DNA of 64,000 nt. It comes from Lichenihabitans psoromatis (GTDB lineage: Bacteria; Pseudomonadota; Alphaproteobacteria; Rhizobiales; Beijerinckiaceae). Shown piece after piece: positions 38,195-50,225 of the stretch. Position numbers and translations under genes: made by a program. The DNA is taken from contig NZ_CP036515.1 in the NCBI RefSeq assembly GCF_004323635.1, positions 3,535,501 to 3,599,500 of the forward strand. Reading direction: 5' to 3'. Below the pieces are notes generated by a model, which was given only the letters and a program-made list of their open reading frames with translations, was not told the DNA's origin and ran no database searches. Every line of letters starts with the position of its first letter. The first letter of the stretch is position 1.

Positions 38195-40221
38195 CAGTGG
38201 ACGCCCCCGACCAGATACCAGGTGATGAAAGCGGCGACGCCGAGCATCATCGCGAAAGCGTAGTGATAGAGATAACCGGTCTGCAGCTTCACCACGCGAT
38301 TGGTCGTTCCGACTACGGCGGCGGCGACGCCATCCGGCCCGAAGCCATCGATCACAAAGCCGTCACCACCCTTCCAGAACAACCGGCCAAGCCAGAAGGC
38401 CGGCCGCACGAAGAGATGATCGTATAGCTCGTCAAAATACCACTTATTGAGGAAGAACAAATAGAGCGGGCGATTGATCTTCGCCCAGGACTCAGCGGTT
38501 CCCGGCGACAACACGTAGGCATAGAAAGCGACCAGAAATCCAACCACCATCATGATGGTCGGCAGGATCGACACGAGGAACGGCACATGCTCCATCGCCT
38601 CGAAGATGTGGTTGTGATCCGAATAGAAAAGAGCCGCCTTCCAGAACTCGCTCATGCCTTCGCCGATGAAGGCATGTTTGAAGATGAGGCCGGCGAAGAG
38701 CGCGCCGAAGGCCAGCACGAACAGCGGTGCAAGCATCACGATTGGTGATTCATGCGGCTCATGATGATGCGAGTGATCGTCATGCGCCGCAGCTTCATGC
38801 CCATGGGCCGATGCCGTGCCATGGGCGGGTTCCGCATGGGTGTTGTGGTCGTTGCCTTCGACCGGCCCCTCTTGGCTGCGATCGACTCCAAAGAAGGTCA
38901 GGAAGATCAGCCGCCAGGAATAAAAAGACGTCATGCCTGCGGCGAACAACACCATCAAAAACGCATAGACGGCGCCAGGGCGAGTCGATGCGAAAGATGC
39001 TTCGATGATCGCATCTTTGGAGAAATACCCCGCCGTGAATGGAAAGCCAGTCAGGGCGAGCGTCCCGATGATCATCATCGCGAAGGTGATGGGAATCTTG
39101 CGCCAAAGGCCTCCCATTTTTCGCATGTCCTGCTCGTGGTGGCACGCGTGGATGACCGAACCGGCGCCCAGGAACAGCAAAGCCTTGAAGAACGCATGGG
39201 TGAAGAGGTGAAACACCGCGAGCGAGTAGCCACCGACCCCGAGCGCCACGAACATGTAGCCGAGCTGCGAGCAGGTCGAATAGGCAATCACCTTCTTGAT
39301 GTCGTTCTGCACCAAGCCGATCGTCGCCGCAAACATCGCGGTCGTGCCGCCGATGACCGTCACGAATGTCATCGCATGCGGCGCAAGCTCGAACAGCGGA
39401 GAGAGCCGCGCGACCATGAACACACCGGCGGTCACCATCGTGGCGGCATGGATCAGCGCCGACACCGGCGTCGGACCCTCCATGGCATCAGGCAACCAGG
39501 TATGCAGCAGAAACTGCGCTGACTTACCCATCGCGCCCATGAAGAGCAGCAGGCAGGCCAGGGTCAGCGCATTCGGATCCATGCCGAAGGCATGAAAATG
39601 CTTGCCGACGAGCCCAGGCGCAGCCGCGAAGATCGTATCGAAAGCCACCGATTGGGTGAGCGCAAAAACAAGAAAGATGCCAAGCGAAAAGCCAAAGTCA
39701 CCGACGCGATTGACCACGAAGGCCTTGATGGCGGCTGCGTTGGCGGTCGGCCGATCATACCAGAACCCGATCAGGAGATAGGACGCGAGACCGACCCCTT
39801 CCCAACCAAAAAACATCTGAACCAGATTGTCGGAGGTCACCAGCATCAACATCGCAAAGGTGAACAGCGACAGATAGGCGAAGAACCGCGGCCGGCTCGG
39901 ATCCTCGTGCATGTAACCAATCGAATAGACGTGAACCAACGTCGAGACCGTGTTGACCACCACCAGCATCACGACCGTCAACGTGTCGATCCTGAAAGCC
40001 CAATCGACTTTCAGAGCACCGACCGTCATCCAGTTGGCGACATCGACATGGGTTGTCCCGTCGCCGAAGCCGACATTGACGAAAGCAACCCAGGACAACA
40101 GCGCCGAGATGCCGACCAGCACAGACGTCACGATCTCGGAGCTGCGGGCGCCGAGTTGATTGCCGAAGAGCCCGGTGATCAGGAAGCCGACCAGCGGGAG
40201 AAACACGATGGCTTGATACAT
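38194..40221 (-). CDS. nuoL: NADH-quinone oxidoreductase subunit L
   Basis: The largest, most distal antiporter-like subunit, 675 residues, with the long C-terminal lateral helix of NuoL running along the membrane arm. Signatures: [38 protein letters not shown], and [12 protein letters not shown] His-rich insert (residues about 465-490, [20 protein letters not shown]) lies in a loop before the last helices, a lineage-specific feature. Confidence 0.96.
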   Translation of the reverse strand: MYQAIVFLPLVGFLITGLFGNQLGARSSEIVTSVLVGISALLSWVAFVNVGFGDGTTHVDVANWMTVGALKVDWAFRIDTLTVVMLVVVNTVSTLVHVYSIGYMHEDPSRPRFFAYLSLFTFAMLMLVTSDNLVQMFFGWEGVGLASYLLIGFWYDRPTANAAAIKAFVVNRVGDFGFSLGIFLVFALTQSVAFDTIFAAAPGLVGKHFHAFGMDPNALTLACLLLFMGAMGKSAQFLLHTWLPDAMEGPTPVSALIHAATMVTAGVFMVARLSPLFELAPHAMTFVTVIGGTTAMFAATIGLVQNDIKKVIAYSTCSQLGYMFVALGVGGYSLAVFHLFTHAFFKALLFLGAGSVIHACHHEQDMRKMGGLWRKIPITFAMMIIGTLALTGFPFTAGYFSKDAIIEASFASTRPGAVYAFLMVLFAAGMTSFYSWRLIFLTFFGVDRSQEGPVEGNDHNTHAEPAHGTASAHGHEAAAHDDHSHHHEPHESPIVMLAPLFVLAFGALFAGLIFKHAFIGEGMSEFWKAALFYSDHNHIFEAMEHVPFLVSILPTIMMVVGFLVAFYAYVLSPGTAESWAKINRPLYLFFLNKWYFDELYDHLFVRPAFWLGRLFWKGGDGFVIDGFGPDGVAAAVVGTTNRVVKLQTGYLYHYAFAMMLGVAAFITWYLVGGVH

Positions 40222-40244
40222 GGGGAGTCCTAAAGCGGGGCTGG

Positions 40245-40556
40245 TCAGCCCTTCATCATGTTGATGTCTTCGACCGCGATGGATCCGCGATTGCGGAAAT
40301 AGACCACGAGGATCGCGAGGCCAATTGCCGATTCGGCGGCCGCGACCGTCAGAACGAAGAGGCCGAAGACCTGTCCCGTGAGATCACCCAAGAAGGACGA
40401 GAAAGCGACGAGATTGACGTTGACGGCCAGCAGGATCAACTCGACCGACATCAGGATGATGATGATATTCTTGCGGTTGAGGATGATCCCCGCAACGCCG
40501 AGCGTGAAGAGGATCGCGCCGACGATGAGATATTGTGTGAGTCCGACGGTCATCAT
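40245..40556 (-). CDS. nuoK: NADH-quinone oxidoreductase subunit K
   Basis: A small membrane subunit, 102-103 residues with three helices, at the base of the membrane arm; its buried Glu residues ([23 protein letters not shown]) take part in proton transfer. Two adjacent ATG codons (40556 and 40553) are both possible. It lies 18 bases after nuoJ and 23 before nuoL. Confidence 0.95.
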   Translation of the reverse strand: MMTVGLTQYLIVGAILFTLGVAGIILNRKNIIIILMSVELILLAVNVNLVAFSSFLGDLTGQVFGLFVLTVAAAESAIGLAILVVYFRNRGSIAVEDINMMKG

Positions 40557-40574
40557 GCTGCCTTCACCGGAAAA

Positions 40575-41183
40575 CTAGAGGCCCACACGGGACGGAACTT
40601 TCCGCACTTCGACGGACGTATGAGGATCGCGACGGTTCTGCTCGGAAATGTCCTGCCGCTTGACGCTGACCTTGTGCCGCAGCGTGAGTACGATCGACCC
40701 GATCATGGCGGTCAGCAGCACAAAGCCTGCCGTCTGAAAGAAGTAGAGATATTGCGTGTAAAGTACGCGACCAAGCGCGGCCGTGTTGGACAGCCCCGGC
40801 ATGATCGGCGCAGCCGTGAGGCGGAGATCGGCAGGAGCGATCGTCCAACTACCGACGACGAGAACCAACTCGACCAGAACGACACCACCGACGAGCGCGC
40901 CGACCGGGAGATATTGAAGAAAGCCCTGCTTCAATTCGGCAAAGTCCACATCGAGCATCATGACGACGAACAAGAACAGGACCGCCACAGCGCCGACATA
41001 GACCACGATCAGAATCATGGCCAAAAATTCAGCTCCCAGCAGAATGAACAATCCCGCTGCGTTGACGAAGGCAAGGATCAGAAAGAGGACCGAGTGAACC
41101 GGATTCTTCGCCGAGATGACCATGAAGGCCGAGGCGACCGCGATCGCCGAAAAGATGTAGAAGAACGCGTCGGCCGCCGTCAT
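40575..41183 (-). CDS. nuoJ: NADH-quinone oxidoreductase subunit J
   Basis: Membrane subunit J, 202 residues, five predicted helices in the first 165 and a polar tail. Typical blocks are ARNPVHSVLFLI-like SAKNPVHSVLFLILAFVNAA and VVYVGAVAVLFLFVVMMLD. The C-terminal 35 residues, rich in Arg and Lys, should lie in the cytoplasm. A 98-base gap separates it from nuoI. Confidence 0.95.
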   Translation of the reverse strand: MTAADAFFYIFSAIAVASAFMVISAKNPVHSVLFLILAFVNAAGLFILLGAEFLAMILIVVYVGAVAVLFLFVVMMLDVDFAELKQGFLQYLPVGALVGGVVLVELVLVVGSWTIAPADLRLTAAPIMPGLSNTAALGRVLYTQYLYFFQTAGFVLLTAMIGSIVLTLRHKVSVKRQDISEQNRRDPHTSVEVRKVPSRVGL

Positions 41184-41281
41184 GCCAGTCCCTTATGCAC
41201 TTGTGACCACGTGGTCATACGAGTGCTCGTGCTGCGATGCAACGAGCCGCCACCGTCACGAACCCGTTCTTCCAATTTCAA

Positions 41282-41770
41282 TCAGCGATACGGCGCATCA
41301 AGCGCGATGTTTCGCGCAATCTCACGCTCCCAGCGGTCGCCGTTCGCGAGAAGCCTGTTCTTGTCGTAGAGGAGCTCCTCGCGGGTCTCGACCGAGAATT
41401 CCGCATTGGGACCTTCGACGATTGCATCCACAGGGCACGCCTCTTGGCACAACCCGCAATAGATGCATTTCACCATATCGATGTCATAACGCGTCGTGCG
41501 CCGGGTCCCATCGTTACGGCGAGGTCCAGCCTCGATCGTGATCGCCTGAGCGGGGCAGATGGCCTCGCAAAGCTTGCAGGCGATGCAGCGCTCTTCCCCG
41601 TTCGGATAACGCCGCAAAGCATGCTCACCCCGATAACGCGGGCTTTGCGGATTTTTCTCGTGAGGGTAGTTTAGCGTCAGCTTCGGCTTGAAGAAATACC
41701 GCATCGCCAAGGCGAACGCACCGACGAACTCGGTCAGAAAGATCGACTTTGCGGCTTGATCCAAACGCAT
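41282..41770 (-). CDS. nuoI: NADH-quinone oxidoreductase subunit I
   Basis: Ferredoxin-like subunit with two [4Fe-4S] clusters (N6a and N6b) linking the peripheral arm to the quinone site. The 162-residue protein has both motifs complete: [12 protein letters not shown] and [12 protein letters not shown]. An amphipathic N-terminal helix anchors it to the membrane arm. Confidence 0.97.
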   Translation of the reverse strand: MRLDQAAKSIFLTEFVGAFALAMRYFFKPKLTLNYPHEKNPQSPRYRGEHALRRYPNGEERCIACKLCEAICPAQAITIEAGPRRNDGTRRTTRYDIDMVKCIYCGLCQEACPVDAIVEGPNAEFSVETREELLYDKNRLLANGDRWEREIARNIALDAPYR

Positions 41771-41825
41771 TTGGAATCCCTCTCAACTATCGCAGGGCAT
41801 CCCTGCCCTGATTGCTCAGCCCGCG

Positions 41826-42848
41826 TCAATGGGGCAAGCCACCCCAACCCGTGATCTCCAACACACCCGCGACGATGACGACGCAAGCGAGCGAAATCGG
41901 CAGAAAGATCTTCCAACCGAGCCGCATTAATTGATCGTAGCGGTAGCGCGGCACGAAAGCCTTCACCATCGCGAACATGAAGAAAACCAATGATGCTTTG
42001 ATGATGAACCAGATCGCGCCTGGCACCCAGGTGAAGGGCGCGAAGGGGATCGGCGACAGCCAGCCACCCAGGAAAAGGATGGTGGTCAGCGAGCACATCG
42101 TGACGATTGCCACATACTCACCGAGCATGAACAGCATGTAGGGCGTCGCCGAATATTCGACCATGAAACCGGCCACCAGCTCGGATTCGGCTTCGACCAG
42201 GTCGAAGGGAGGGCGGTTCGTCTCGGCGAGTGCCGAGATGAAGAAGATGATGAACATCGGAAACAGCGGCAACCAATACCAGCCGAGCAAGCCGAAACGT
42301 CCGTTTTGCGCGTTGACGATGTCGGTCAGGTTCAGCGATCCAGCGCACATCAGCACCGTCACGATCACGAGGCCGATGGAAACTTCGTAGGACACCATCT
42401 GGGCTGCGGACCGCAACGCCGCCAAAAAAGGGTATTTCGAGTTCGAGGCCCAGCCGGCCATGATGACCCCGTAGACACCCAGCGATGAGATGGCGAAAAT
42501 ATAAAGAATGCCGACGTTGAGGTTGGCGACAGCCCACCCTTGGTCGATCGGAATGACCGCCCAAGCCGAGATGGCCAAAACGCCCGACACAAGCGGCGCC
42601 AGCAGGAACACGCCTTTGTTGGCGCCCGATGGGATGATCGGCTCCTTGAAGACGAATTTCAGCATGTCGGCAAAGCTTTGCAGCAGGCCGAACGGGCCGA
42701 CCACATTAGGGCCGCGACGCAGCTGCACGGCCGCCCAGATTTTCCGATCAGCCAACAAGATGTAGGCGACGTAGATCAACAGGGCGACGATCATCAGAAG
42801 GCTTTCGCCAATCTTCAGAAGGAGGGGCAGGAACCAGCCGTCGGTCAT
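41826..42848 (-). CDS. nuoH: NADH-quinone oxidoreductase subunit H
   Basis: Membrane subunit forming the quinone chamber with NuoB and NuoD. The 340-residue protein has eight or more helices and the conserved cytoplasmic loops [14 protein letters not shown] and [23 protein letters not shown] 42848 is 8 bases after nuoG; the frame continues 18 codons into nuoG, which I exclude. Confidence 0.96.
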   Translation of the reverse strand: MTDGWFLPLLLKIGESLLMIVALLIYVAYILLADRKIWAAVQLRRGPNVVGPFGLLQSFADMLKFVFKEPIIPSGANKGVFLLAPLVSGVLAISAWAVIPIDQGWAVANLNVGILYIFAISSLGVYGVIMAGWASNSKYPFLAALRSAAQMVSYEVSIGLVIVTVLMCAGSLNLTDIVNAQNGRFGLLGWYWLPLFPMFIIFFISALAETNRPPFDLVEAESELVAGFMVEYSATPYMLFMLGEYVAIVTMCSLTTILFLGGWLSPIPFAPFTWVPGAIWFIIKASLVFFMFAMVKAFVPRYRYDQLMRLGWKIFLPISLACVVIVAGVLEITGWGGLPH

Positions 42849-42856
42849 GCGAAGTC

Positions 42857-44914
42857 CTATTCGGCAGCTTGTTGCAGGCGGCCCTGCGCCAGCGCAGAGC
42901 ATTCGGCCATCACGGCAGAAGCCCGGCAGATCGAGTTGGTCAGGTAGAAGTCCGAAACGGTCGAGCGGAACGGTGAGCGGTCGGATGTTGCGACGCCGTC
43001 CCCGAGGCTCGACAGGGCCTCCTTATCGGCGGGCACCACGACGTCGAGCGTTCCGAAGTGCGGATGCTCAGCCAGAAGCGCAGCCCGCAAAGCCCGGTGC
43101 GAGTCGAACGGTAGGCGATGGCCCAACACGTCGGACAAGGCCCGCAAGATCGCCCAATCTTCCCGCGCGTCACCTGGCGGGAAATTCGCCCGATCGGCGC
43201 GCTGCACGCGGCCCTCTGTATTGACGTAAAGACCGGTCTTCTCGGTATAGGTGGCGCCCGGTAGAATGACGTCCGCGCGGTGTGCTCCGCGGTCGCCATG
43301 GGTGCCCTGATAGATCACAAAGGCTCCGGGCGCGACGTCGACTTCGTCAGCACCAAGCAGGAACAGCACGTCGAGTGCTCCCGCTTTCGTCATTCCGGCA
43401 ACGTCGAGGGCGCCGTCTGACGGCACGAAACCGAGATCCAGGCCACCGACGCGCGACGCTGCCGTATGCAGAACCGCCAGTCCGTTCCAGCCCTCAGCCG
43501 CGCCGAAACCTGCTGCCGCTTTGACGGCCATTGCGAGGACCGCCGCACCATCGTCGCGGGTCAGTGCGCCCTGTCCGATCAGCACCATCGGCCGATCGCC
43601 GCGTAGGGTGGTGCTTTTGCCAACGTCACCGAGCGTTTCGATCCCGGCCCCGAGATATTGATAGGGGTAGGTCAGATCGGCACGTTCGCCGATGACTTCG
43701 ATCGGGAAATTCCCCTTCAGCCAACGCTTGCGAATACGCGCGTTCAACACCGGGCTTTCACGACGCGGGTTCGACCCGATGATCAGCAACGACGTCGCAT
43801 CCTCGATGCCGGCGACCGTCGGATTGAACAGGTAGGACGCGCGGCCGAATTTCGGATGCAGCTTGGTTCCATCCTGGCGGCAATCGATGGTGGTCGAGCC
43901 CAGCTTCGCCATCAGTTGCTTGAGAGCGAACATGTCCTCGACGCTCGACAGGTCACCAGCGATGGCCCCGATCCGATCGGGGGGCGACGCCTTGATCTTG
44001 CCGGCGATCGCCGCGAAAGCCTCGCCCCACGTCACCGGCACCAGTCTGCCGTCACGCCGCATGAAAGGACGATCGAGCCGCTGAGCCTTCAGACCGTCGA
44101 CCACATGACGGGTCTTGTCCGAAATCCATTCCTCATTCACGGCGTCGTTGACGCGCGGAAGGATACGAAGCACCTCGCGACCGCGTGTATCAACCCGGAT
44201 CGAAGAGCCGAGCGCATCCATCACGTCGATCGAGTCGGTCTTGGTCATCTCCCAAGGACGCGCCTTGAACGGATAAGGCTTCGGCAGCAAGGCGCCGACC
44301 GGGCAGAGATCGGCGATGTTGGACTGCAATTCCGACCCGAGCGCCGTCTCGAGATAGGTCGTGATCTCCATATCCTCACCGCGACCGATCGCACCCATGT
44401 CGCCGGTTCCGGCGACCTCCGCCGTAAAGCGGACGCATCGGGTGCAATGGATGCAGCGGTTCATCGATGTCCGGACCAACGGACCGATATACTTATCTTC
44501 GACCGCGCGCTTATTCTCGTGATAGCGCGACCCGGCGACACCGAACGCCATCGCCTGGTCCTGCAGATCGCACTCGCCGCCTTGATCGCAGATCGGGCAA
44601 TCGAGCGGATGATTGATCAGCAGAAATTCCATCACGCCGCGACGCGCGGTTTTGACAAGCGGCGTCTTGGTGAAGATCTGTGGTGCCTCGCCATTCGGAC
44701 CCGGGCGGCAGTCCCTCACGCCCCACGCGCAAGAGGCGACGGGCTTCGGGCTGCCCTTCACTTCGACCAAACACATCCGGCAATTGCCCGCGATCGACAG
44801 GCGCTCGTGGTAACAAAAGCGCGGAATTTCAGCGCCGGCTTCCTCGCAGGCTTGCAGCAAAGTGAAATCGGCCGGGACGTCGATCTCGCGACCATCGATG
44901 ACGAGTTTGGTCAT
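42857..44914 (-). CDS. nuoG: NADH-quinone oxidoreductase subunit G
   Basis: The large Fe-S subunit of the peripheral arm, 685 residues. The N-terminal 2Fe-2S domain ([19 protein letters not shown]), then the His/Cys 4Fe-4S site ([18 protein letters not shown]) and [13 protein letters not shown], precede a molybdopterin-oxidoreductase-like domain that has lost its cofactor in this family. Starts 91 bases after nuoF. Confidence 0.96.
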   Translation of the reverse strand: MTKLVIDGREIDVPADFTLLQACEEAGAEIPRFCYHERLSIAGNCRMCLVEVKGSPKPVASCAWGVRDCRPGPNGEAPQIFTKTPLVKTARRGVMEFLLINHPLDCPICDQGGECDLQDQAMAFGVAGSRYHENKRAVEDKYIGPLVRTSMNRCIHCTRCVRFTAEVAGTGDMGAIGRGEDMEITTYLETALGSELQSNIADLCPVGALLPKPYPFKARPWEMTKTDSIDVMDALGSSIRVDTRGREVLRILPRVNDAVNEEWISDKTRHVVDGLKAQRLDRPFMRRDGRLVPVTWGEAFAAIAGKIKASPPDRIGAIAGDLSSVEDMFALKQLMAKLGSTTIDCRQDGTKLHPKFGRASYLFNPTVAGIEDATSLLIIGSNPRRESPVLNARIRKRWLKGNFPIEVIGERADLTYPYQYLGAGIETLGDVGKSTTLRGDRPMVLIGQGALTRDDGAAVLAMAVKAAAGFGAAEGWNGLAVLHTAASRVGGLDLGFVPSDGALDVAGMTKAGALDVLFLLGADEVDVAPGAFVIYQGTHGDRGAHRADVILPGATYTEKTGLYVNTEGRVQRADRANFPPGDAREDWAILRALSDVLGHRLPFDSHRALRAALLAEHPHFGTLDVVVPADKEALSSLGDGVATSDRSPFRSTVSDFYLTNSICRASAVMAECSALAQGRLQQAAE

Positions 44915-45005
44915 GGGTAATCTCGTGTTCGTGCCGATGAAACAACAACGAGGCCGACAGTCGTCCTCGCGCGCTGAGATAGTCGATGGTCAGTAGCGGC
45001 GGTCA

Positions 45006-46307
45006 TTACTCGGCCGCGATTTCGATCGGCTCGGGATGCGGATTGGCCATATAGCTATCAATGCGGCGCTCGATCTCAGGCCGGAAATGCCGGATCAGCC
45101 CCTGCACGGGCCAAGCGGCCGCGTCACCCAGGGCACAGATCGTGTGGTTCTCGATCTGCTGCGTCACCGATAACAAGACGTCGATCTCGCGCTTATGCGC
45201 GCGACCTTCGGCCATGCGGCTCACGACGCGCCAAAGCCAACCCGTCCCCTCACGGCACGGTGTGCACTGGCCGCAGCTCTCGTGTTTGTAAAAGTAGCTC
45301 AGGCGCGCGATCGCCCGGATCACATCGGTCGACCGATCCATGACGATGACGGCAGCAGTGCCAAGCCCGGACTTCAGAGCACGCAGCGAGTCGAAATCCA
45401 TCGGCGTGTCGATGATCTCGTGGGCCGGTACGAGCGGCACCGACGCGCCGCCTGGAATGACGGCGAGAAGGTTGTCCCACCCGCCACGAATGCCGCCGCA
45501 ATGCCGATCGATCAACTCCCGGAAGGGGATCGACATGGCTTCTTCGACGTTGCAGGGCGTGTTGACGTGACCGGAGATGCAAAACAGCTTGGTGCCGGCG
45601 TTGTTCTTAGCTCCAAAGCTTGAGAACCAGGCCCCGCCCCGACGCAAAATCGTCGGCGCTACCGCGATCGATTCGACATTGTTGACGGTCGTGGGACAGC
45701 CGTAGAGGCCCATATTGGCGGGAAACGGCGGCTTCAGCCGCGGCATCCCCTTCTTGCCTTCGAGCGATTCCAGCAAGGCGGTCTCTTCGCCGCAGATATA
45801 CGCGCCGGCACCGCGATGAACGTAGATGTCGAAGGGGTAGCCATGCAGGTTGTTTTTGCCAACCAGATTGGCGTCGTAGCATTCCTCGATCGCCGCATCC
45901 AGGCGGTCGGCTTCAAAGATATATTCGCCACGGATATAGATGTAGCAGGCATGCGCGCCCATCGCGAAAGAGGCGAGCAGGCATCCCTCGATCAAGAGAT
46001 GCGGATCGTTGCGGATGATCTCGCGGTCCTTGCAGGTTCCCGGCTCAGACTCATCGGCGTTGACGACGAGATAGGAGGGGCGAGCCGGATCCGGCTTTGG
46101 CATGAACGACCACTTCAGCCCCGTCGGGAAGCCGGCGCCACCGCGCCCGCGCAGGCCCGATGCCTTCATCTCGTTGATGATCCAGTCTTTGCCTTTTTCG
46201 ATCAAGCCTTTGGTGCCGTCCCAGGCCCCGCGCGAGCGAGCGCCGGCGAGACGCCAATCGCCATACCCGTAAAGGTTTGTGAAGATGCGGTCCTTGTCTT
46301 CAAGCAT
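45006..46307 (-). CDS. nuoF: NADH-quinone oxidoreductase subunit F
   Basis: Binds NADH and FMN and carries the 4Fe-4S cluster N3, the electron entry of complex I. The 433-residue protein has the nucleotide loop [26 protein letters not shown], and the cluster motif [12 protein letters not shown]. The start at 46307 ([14 protein letters not shown]) has GGGGAG 8 bases upstream and overlaps the end of the 25-codon ORF behind nuoE. Confidence 0.97.
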   Translation of the reverse strand: MLEDKDRIFTNLYGYGDWRLAGARSRGAWDGTKGLIEKGKDWIINEMKASGLRGRGGAGFPTGLKWSFMPKPDPARPSYLVVNADESEPGTCKDREIIRNDPHLLIEGCLLASFAMGAHACYIYIRGEYIFEADRLDAAIEECYDANLVGKNNLHGYPFDIYVHRGAGAYICGEETALLESLEGKKGMPRLKPPFPANMGLYGCPTTVNNVESIAVAPTILRRGGAWFSSFGAKNNAGTKLFCISGHVNTPCNVEEAMSIPFRELIDRHCGGIRGGWDNLLAVIPGGASVPLVPAHEIIDTPMDFDSLRALKSGLGTAAVIVMDRSTDVIRAIARLSYFYKHESCGQCTPCREGTGWLWRVVSRMAEGRAHKREIDVLLSVTQQIENHTICALGDAAAWPVQGLIRHFRPEIERRIDSYMANPHPEPIEIAAE

Positions 46308-46377
46308 CGAAAAGGCTCCCCGCGACAATGTCCCGGCTGATGATGGTGTAGCGCAACCAGATGACGTTCATGGTCAT
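46300..46377 (-). CDS. 25-residue ORF wedged between nuoE and nuoF
   Basis: An ATG at 46377 overlaps the nuoE stop (ATGA), and the TGA at 46300-46302 lies 5 bases inside nuoF, so the nuoF start sits within this ORF's last codons. The peptide begins [13 protein letters not shown] and ends AGSLFDA. The double overlap is typical of translational coupling. It may be a coupling leader that carries ribosomes from nuoE to nuoF, or a tiny peptide. No family is recognised, and it is too short for statistics. Confidence 0.45.
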   Translation of the reverse strand: MTMNVIWLRYTIISRDIVAGSLFDA

Positions 46378-47111
46378 GCCCCGCCGCCCTGCTCGATCGG
46401 CGCATCTGCGGCCGCCGGCGGTTGAGGAGCAGGCGGGATAATCGTCTGAGTCGCGTGCTCAATTCGCGGAATCTCGACCGAGTGTAGACCCGCTGGCGTT
46501 TGGGGATTGTCGCCATAGATCGTCGTCAGCGAGGTCAGGTGACCGGCTGGCTCGGATGTGGCGCGTCCCATTTGCGACCCTTGCCGAACTGGCCGGCCTG
46601 CCGCCAAATCGGACAGCAGAGCGTCGAAATTCTCCGGTGTCAGATCCTCATAATAGGTGTCGTTGATCTGAACCATCGGGGCGTTACAGCAAGCTCCCAG
46701 GCATTCCACCTCGAGCCACGAAAACAGGCCGTCTGCCGACACGTGACTCTGTGCACCTACCCGCTGTTCCAGGACAGACTTGATCCCGTCCGAACCGCGG
46801 ATCATGCAAGGCGTGGTGCCACACATCTGAATGAAGAACTTGCCGACCGGCGCCAAGTTAAACATCGAATAGAAGGTCGCGATTTCGAGCACCCGAATGT
46901 AAGGCATCTCAAGCATCTGGCCGACCGCTTCGATGGCCTTCTTGGGCACCCATCCGTCATGCTGCGACTGCGCGCGCCACAGCAACGCGATCACCGCGGA
47001 GGCTTGGCGGCCCGGCGGATATTTAGCGATCTGCTTCGCGGCCCAAGCCTTGTTTTCGGGTGAGAACTCGAAGCTGTCGGGCTGGACTTCAGCCAATCGG
47101 CGAACGGCCAT
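46374..47111 (-). CDS. nuoE: NADH-quinone oxidoreductase subunit E
   Basis: Thioredoxin-fold subunit with the 2Fe-2S cluster N1a, next to NuoF. The 245-residue protein has the four cluster cysteines in MCGTTPCMIRG and CLGACCNAPM. The last 75 residues are a Pro/Ala-rich extension (from about ATSEPAGH to the end) not needed for the fold; such tails are common in alphaproteobacterial NuoE. The ATGA junction leads into the 25-codon ORF. Confidence 0.96.
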   Translation of the reverse strand: MAVRRLAEVQPDSFEFSPENKAWAAKQIAKYPPGRQASAVIALLWRAQSQHDGWVPKKAIEAVGQMLEMPYIRVLEIATFYSMFNLAPVGKFFIQMCGTTPCMIRGSDGIKSVLEQRVGAQSHVSADGLFSWLEVECLGACCNAPMVQINDTYYEDLTPENFDALLSDLAAGRPVRQGSQMGRATSEPAGHLTSLTTIYGDNPQTPAGLHSVEIPRIEHATQTIIPPAPQPPAAADAPIEQGGGA

Positions 47112-47160
47112 GCTTACCTTCTCGCGTCAAAATTATGCGTTGCGGTTTCAAGGCGACGGG

Positions 47161-48351
47161 TCACCTGTCGACCTCTCCGAACACGATATCCAGAGAACCG
47201 AGGATAGCCGAGACGTCGGCCAGCATGTGTCCTCGGCACATGAAATCGATCGCTTGCAGATGGGCGAAACCTGGCGCCTTGATCTTGCAGCGATAGGGCT
47301 TGTCCGTGCCGTCTGAGACCAGGTAGACACCGAATTCGCCCTTCGGCGCCTCAACTGCTGCATAGACCTCGCCGGCGGGAACGTGAAACCCTTCGGTGTA
47401 GAGTTTGAAGTGATGGATCAGAGCTTCCATCGAGCGCTTCATTTCGGCGCGCGACGGCGGCATCACCTTGCCCATGCGCGCGTGAACCGGCCCCTGCCCT
47501 TCAGGAGCGAGAAGCTTGGCGACGCATTGTTTGATGATCTTGGTCGATTCGCGCATTTCCTGCATGCGGATGACCTGACGGTCGTAGTTGTCGCCGTTCT
47601 TGCCGACGGGGATGTCGAAATCCATCTCCTCGTAGCACTCGTAGGGCTGGCTCTTGCGAAGATCCCAGGCCGCGCCGGATCCGCGCACCATCACGCCCGA
47701 AAATCCCCAAGCCCAGCATTCGTCGAGACTGACGATGCCAATATCGACATTGCGCTGCTTGAAAATACGATTTTCGACGAACAGCGCCCAGAGATCGTCG
47801 AGCACCGAAAGGAACGGATCACAAAAAGCGCCGATATCTTCGACGAGCAGACGCGGCAGGTCGGAATGAACGCCGCCGGGCCGGAAGTAATTCGCATGCA
47901 TCCGAGCGCCTGACGCGCGCTCGTAGAACACCATCAGCTTTTCACGCTCCTCAAACCCCCAGAGCGGGGGCGTCAGGGCGCCGACGTCCATCACTTGCGT
48001 TGTCACGTTGAGAAGGTGCGAGAGCAATCGGCCGATCTCGCAGAACATGACACGAATCAATTGTGCCCGACGAGGAACTTCGAGCTTCAGCAGCTTCTCG
48101 ATGGCCAAACAGAAGGCATGCTCCTGGTTCATCGGCGCGACATAGTCGAGGCGATCGAAATAAGGAACGTTCTGAAGGTAGGTCCGAGCCTCCATCAATT
48201 TCTCGGTGCCGCGATGCAGCAATCCGATATGCGGATCGACGCGCTCGACGACTTCGCCGTCGAGTTCGAGCACAAGTCGCAAGACCCCGTGGGCTGCAGG
48301 ATGCTGAGGCCCGAAGTTGACCGCGAAGTTACGCAGATTCTGCTCGGTCAT
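47161..48351 (-). CDS. nuoD: NADH-quinone oxidoreductase subunit D
   Basis: The 49-kDa-type subunit that forms most of the quinone-binding site; related to NiFe-hydrogenase large subunits without the metal. The 396-residue protein shows [15 protein letters not shown], the quinone-site His and Tyr regions ([25 protein letters not shown]) and C-terminal [12 protein letters not shown] 48351 overlaps the nuoC stop by 4 bases. Confidence 0.97.
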   Translation of the reverse strand: MTEQNLRNFAVNFGPQHPAAHGVLRLVLELDGEVVERVDPHIGLLHRGTEKLMEARTYLQNVPYFDRLDYVAPMNQEHAFCLAIEKLLKLEVPRRAQLIRVMFCEIGRLLSHLLNVTTQVMDVGALTPPLWGFEEREKLMVFYERASGARMHANYFRPGGVHSDLPRLLVEDIGAFCDPFLSVLDDLWALFVENRIFKQRNVDIGIVSLDECWAWGFSGVMVRGSGAAWDLRKSQPYECYEEMDFDIPVGKNGDNYDRQVIRMQEMRESTKIIKQCVAKLLAPEGQGPVHARMGKVMPPSRAEMKRSMEALIHHFKLYTEGFHVPAGEVYAAVEAPKGEFGVYLVSDGTDKPYRCKIKAPGFAHLQAIDFMCRGHMLADVSAILGSLDIVFGEVDR

Positions 48352-48980
48352 TGCTGCCTCGCCTTTTCGTCGCCCGGAAGCGCCGCGATGTCTGTGCCCT
48401 CCCATGGCGACAAGAAATCCCAGTTGCGGAATTCCTGCGTCAAGCGGACAGGCTCGTTGACGACTCGCTTCTCAATGTCGTTCCAGCGCACTTCCACGAA
48501 CCCGGTCATCGGGAAATCCTTCCGAAGCGGATGCCCTTCGAAGCCATAATCCGTCAGCAAACGCCGAAGGTCGGGGTGTCCCGAAAACAGGATGCCATAG
48601 AGATCATAGGCTTCCCGCTCGAACCAGTTCGCGCAGGGAAATACCGGTATGATGCTCGGCACCGGGGTCGTTTCGTCAGTCGATATTTTGATCCGAATGC
48701 GGCTGTTGTGCTTTGGCGAGAGCAGATGGGTCACGACATCGAAACGTGCGCCGCGCTCAGGATAATCTACGCCGCAAAGATCGACGAAAGAGATAAAGAG
48801 ACAACGGGCATCGTCGCGAAGAAAGCGGACGACATCGACGATCCCAGCGGCCGGCAGGGTAATGCACAACTCATCATCGACCACAGACGCGACGATGCCG
48901 TGATCCGGGTGCGATGCGGCGATATAGGCGCCGAGTTCGACGAGGGGATGGGCCACTACCTCAGTTACGCTATCGCTCAT
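48348..48980 (-). CDS. nuoC: NADH-quinone oxidoreductase subunit C
   Basis: The 30-kDa-type peripheral subunit, 210 residues, with the signature ERECYDLFGI-like [20 protein letters not shown] and GHPLRKDFP. It is separate from NuoD, unlike the fused NuoCD of E. coli. 18 bases after nuoB. Confidence 0.97.
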   Translation of the reverse strand: MSDSVTEVVAHPLVELGAYIAASHPDHGIVASVVDDELCITLPAAGIVDVVRFLRDDARCLFISFVDLCGVDYPERGARFDVVTHLLSPKHNSRIRIKISTDETTPVPSIIPVFPCANWFEREAYDLYGILFSGHPDLRRLLTDYGFEGHPLRKDFPMTGFVEVRWNDIEKRVVNEPVRLTQEFRNWDFLSPWEGTDIAALPGDEKARQQ

Positions 48981-48998
48981 GGCGCTCAGTCTTCCCGT

Positions 48999-49583
48999 CT
49001 ATCGCTCGATCGTGCCGGTACGACGGATTTTCCGTTGCAACAGCAACACGCCATACAGCAGGGCCTCGGCCGACGGAGGGCACCCCGGAACGTAAATATC
49101 CACCGGAACGATCCGATCACAGCCGCGGACAACCGAATAGGAGAAGTGATAATAGCCGCCGCCGTTGGCGCAGGATCCCATCGAGATCACGTAGCGCGGC
49201 TCCGGCATCTGGTCGTAAACCTTACGGAGCGCCGGAGCCATTTTGTTGGTCAGCGTTCCGGCAACGATCATCACGTCCGACTGACGCGGGCTGGCGCGCG
49301 GCGCGAAGCCGTAGCGCTCGGCATCGTAACGAGGCATCGACAGCTGCATCATCTCAACGGCGCAGCAGGCGAGACCGAACGTCATCCACATTAGCGATCC
49401 GGTGCGGGCCCACTGAATGAGGTCGTCCGTCGCCGTAACCAGGAAGCCCTTGTCGGCAAGCTGATCATTCAACCCGAGAAAGAAGGGGTCGTCGGAACCG
49501 ATCGGTCGTCCCGTATTCGGATCGATCACGCCGCGCGGACGAGGCGCAACAGCGGTGTCGGCCGGGCTTGTGATCAATCCCAT
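48999..49583 (-). CDS. nuoB: NADH-quinone oxidoreductase subunit B
   Basis: Carries the terminal 4Fe-4S cluster N2 that reduces quinone. The 194-residue protein has the tandem cysteines in [10 protein letters not shown], then MGSCANGGG and [17 protein letters not shown] 49583 overlaps nuoA by 10 bases; the 24 further codons upstream lie inside nuoA and are not used. Confidence 0.97.
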   Translation of the reverse strand: MGLITSPADTAVAPRPRGVIDPNTGRPIGSDDPFFLGLNDQLADKGFLVTATDDLIQWARTGSLMWMTFGLACCAVEMMQLSMPRYDAERYGFAPRASPRQSDVMIVAGTLTNKMAPALRKVYDQMPEPRYVISMGSCANGGGYYHFSYSVVRGCDRIVPVDIYVPGCPPSAEALLYGVLLLQRKIRRTGTIER

Positions 49584-49939
49584 TCGAGAGCGCCTTTCTT
49601 CCATTCGTAAACAAAGCCAATGGTCAGCACGCCCAGAAACGTCATCATCGACCAAAACCCGAAGGCACCGAGGTCACGAAACGCCACCGCCCACGGAAAC
49701 AGGAACGCGACTTCCAGATCGAAAATGATGAACAACAGCGAGACGAGGTAGAAACGGATGTCGAATTTCATGCGCGCGTCATCGAAGGCATTGAAACCGC
49801 ATTCGTAAGCCGACAGCTTTTCAGGGTCCGGTGACTGGTAAGCCACGATGAACGGAGCAAGCAGCAAGGCACCGGAAATGACCACCGACACGACGATGAA
49901 GACGATCAACGGCAGGTAGTCACTGAGGAGGTTCGGCAT
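49574..49939 (-). CDS. nuoA: NADH-quinone oxidoreductase subunit A
   Basis: First gene of the nuo cluster; 121-residue membrane subunit with three helices and the conserved loop [20 protein letters not shown], in which a Cys lies near the quinone site. The region 49940-50148 upstream, before tRNA-Asp, should hold the operon promoter, but I cannot define it. Confidence 0.96.
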   Translation of the reverse strand: MPNLLSDYLPLIVFIVVSVVISGALLLAPFIVAYQSPDPEKLSAYECGFNAFDDARMKFDIRFYLVSLLFIIFDLEVAFLFPWAVAFRDLGAFGFWSMMTFLGVLTIGFVYEWKKGALEWD

Positions 49940-50148
49940 AAAGCGTTCCGCTCAAATGGATTGCCAAATCGGCGCGACGGACCAGAAGCACCTTCCGCTT
50001 TGGCCTGCCATTTGGTGTCCATGACGTAATGCAGCGCACCAATGCAAGCAAGGCGAAATGGTGCCGCAGGGCCACTTGTTTCGACAGGTTCCAATCCGCA
50101 GAAGCGGCGACTTGACAGATCTATTTGCGGATGGGGCTCGCGAGTGAA

Positions 50149-50225
<77 letters not shown>

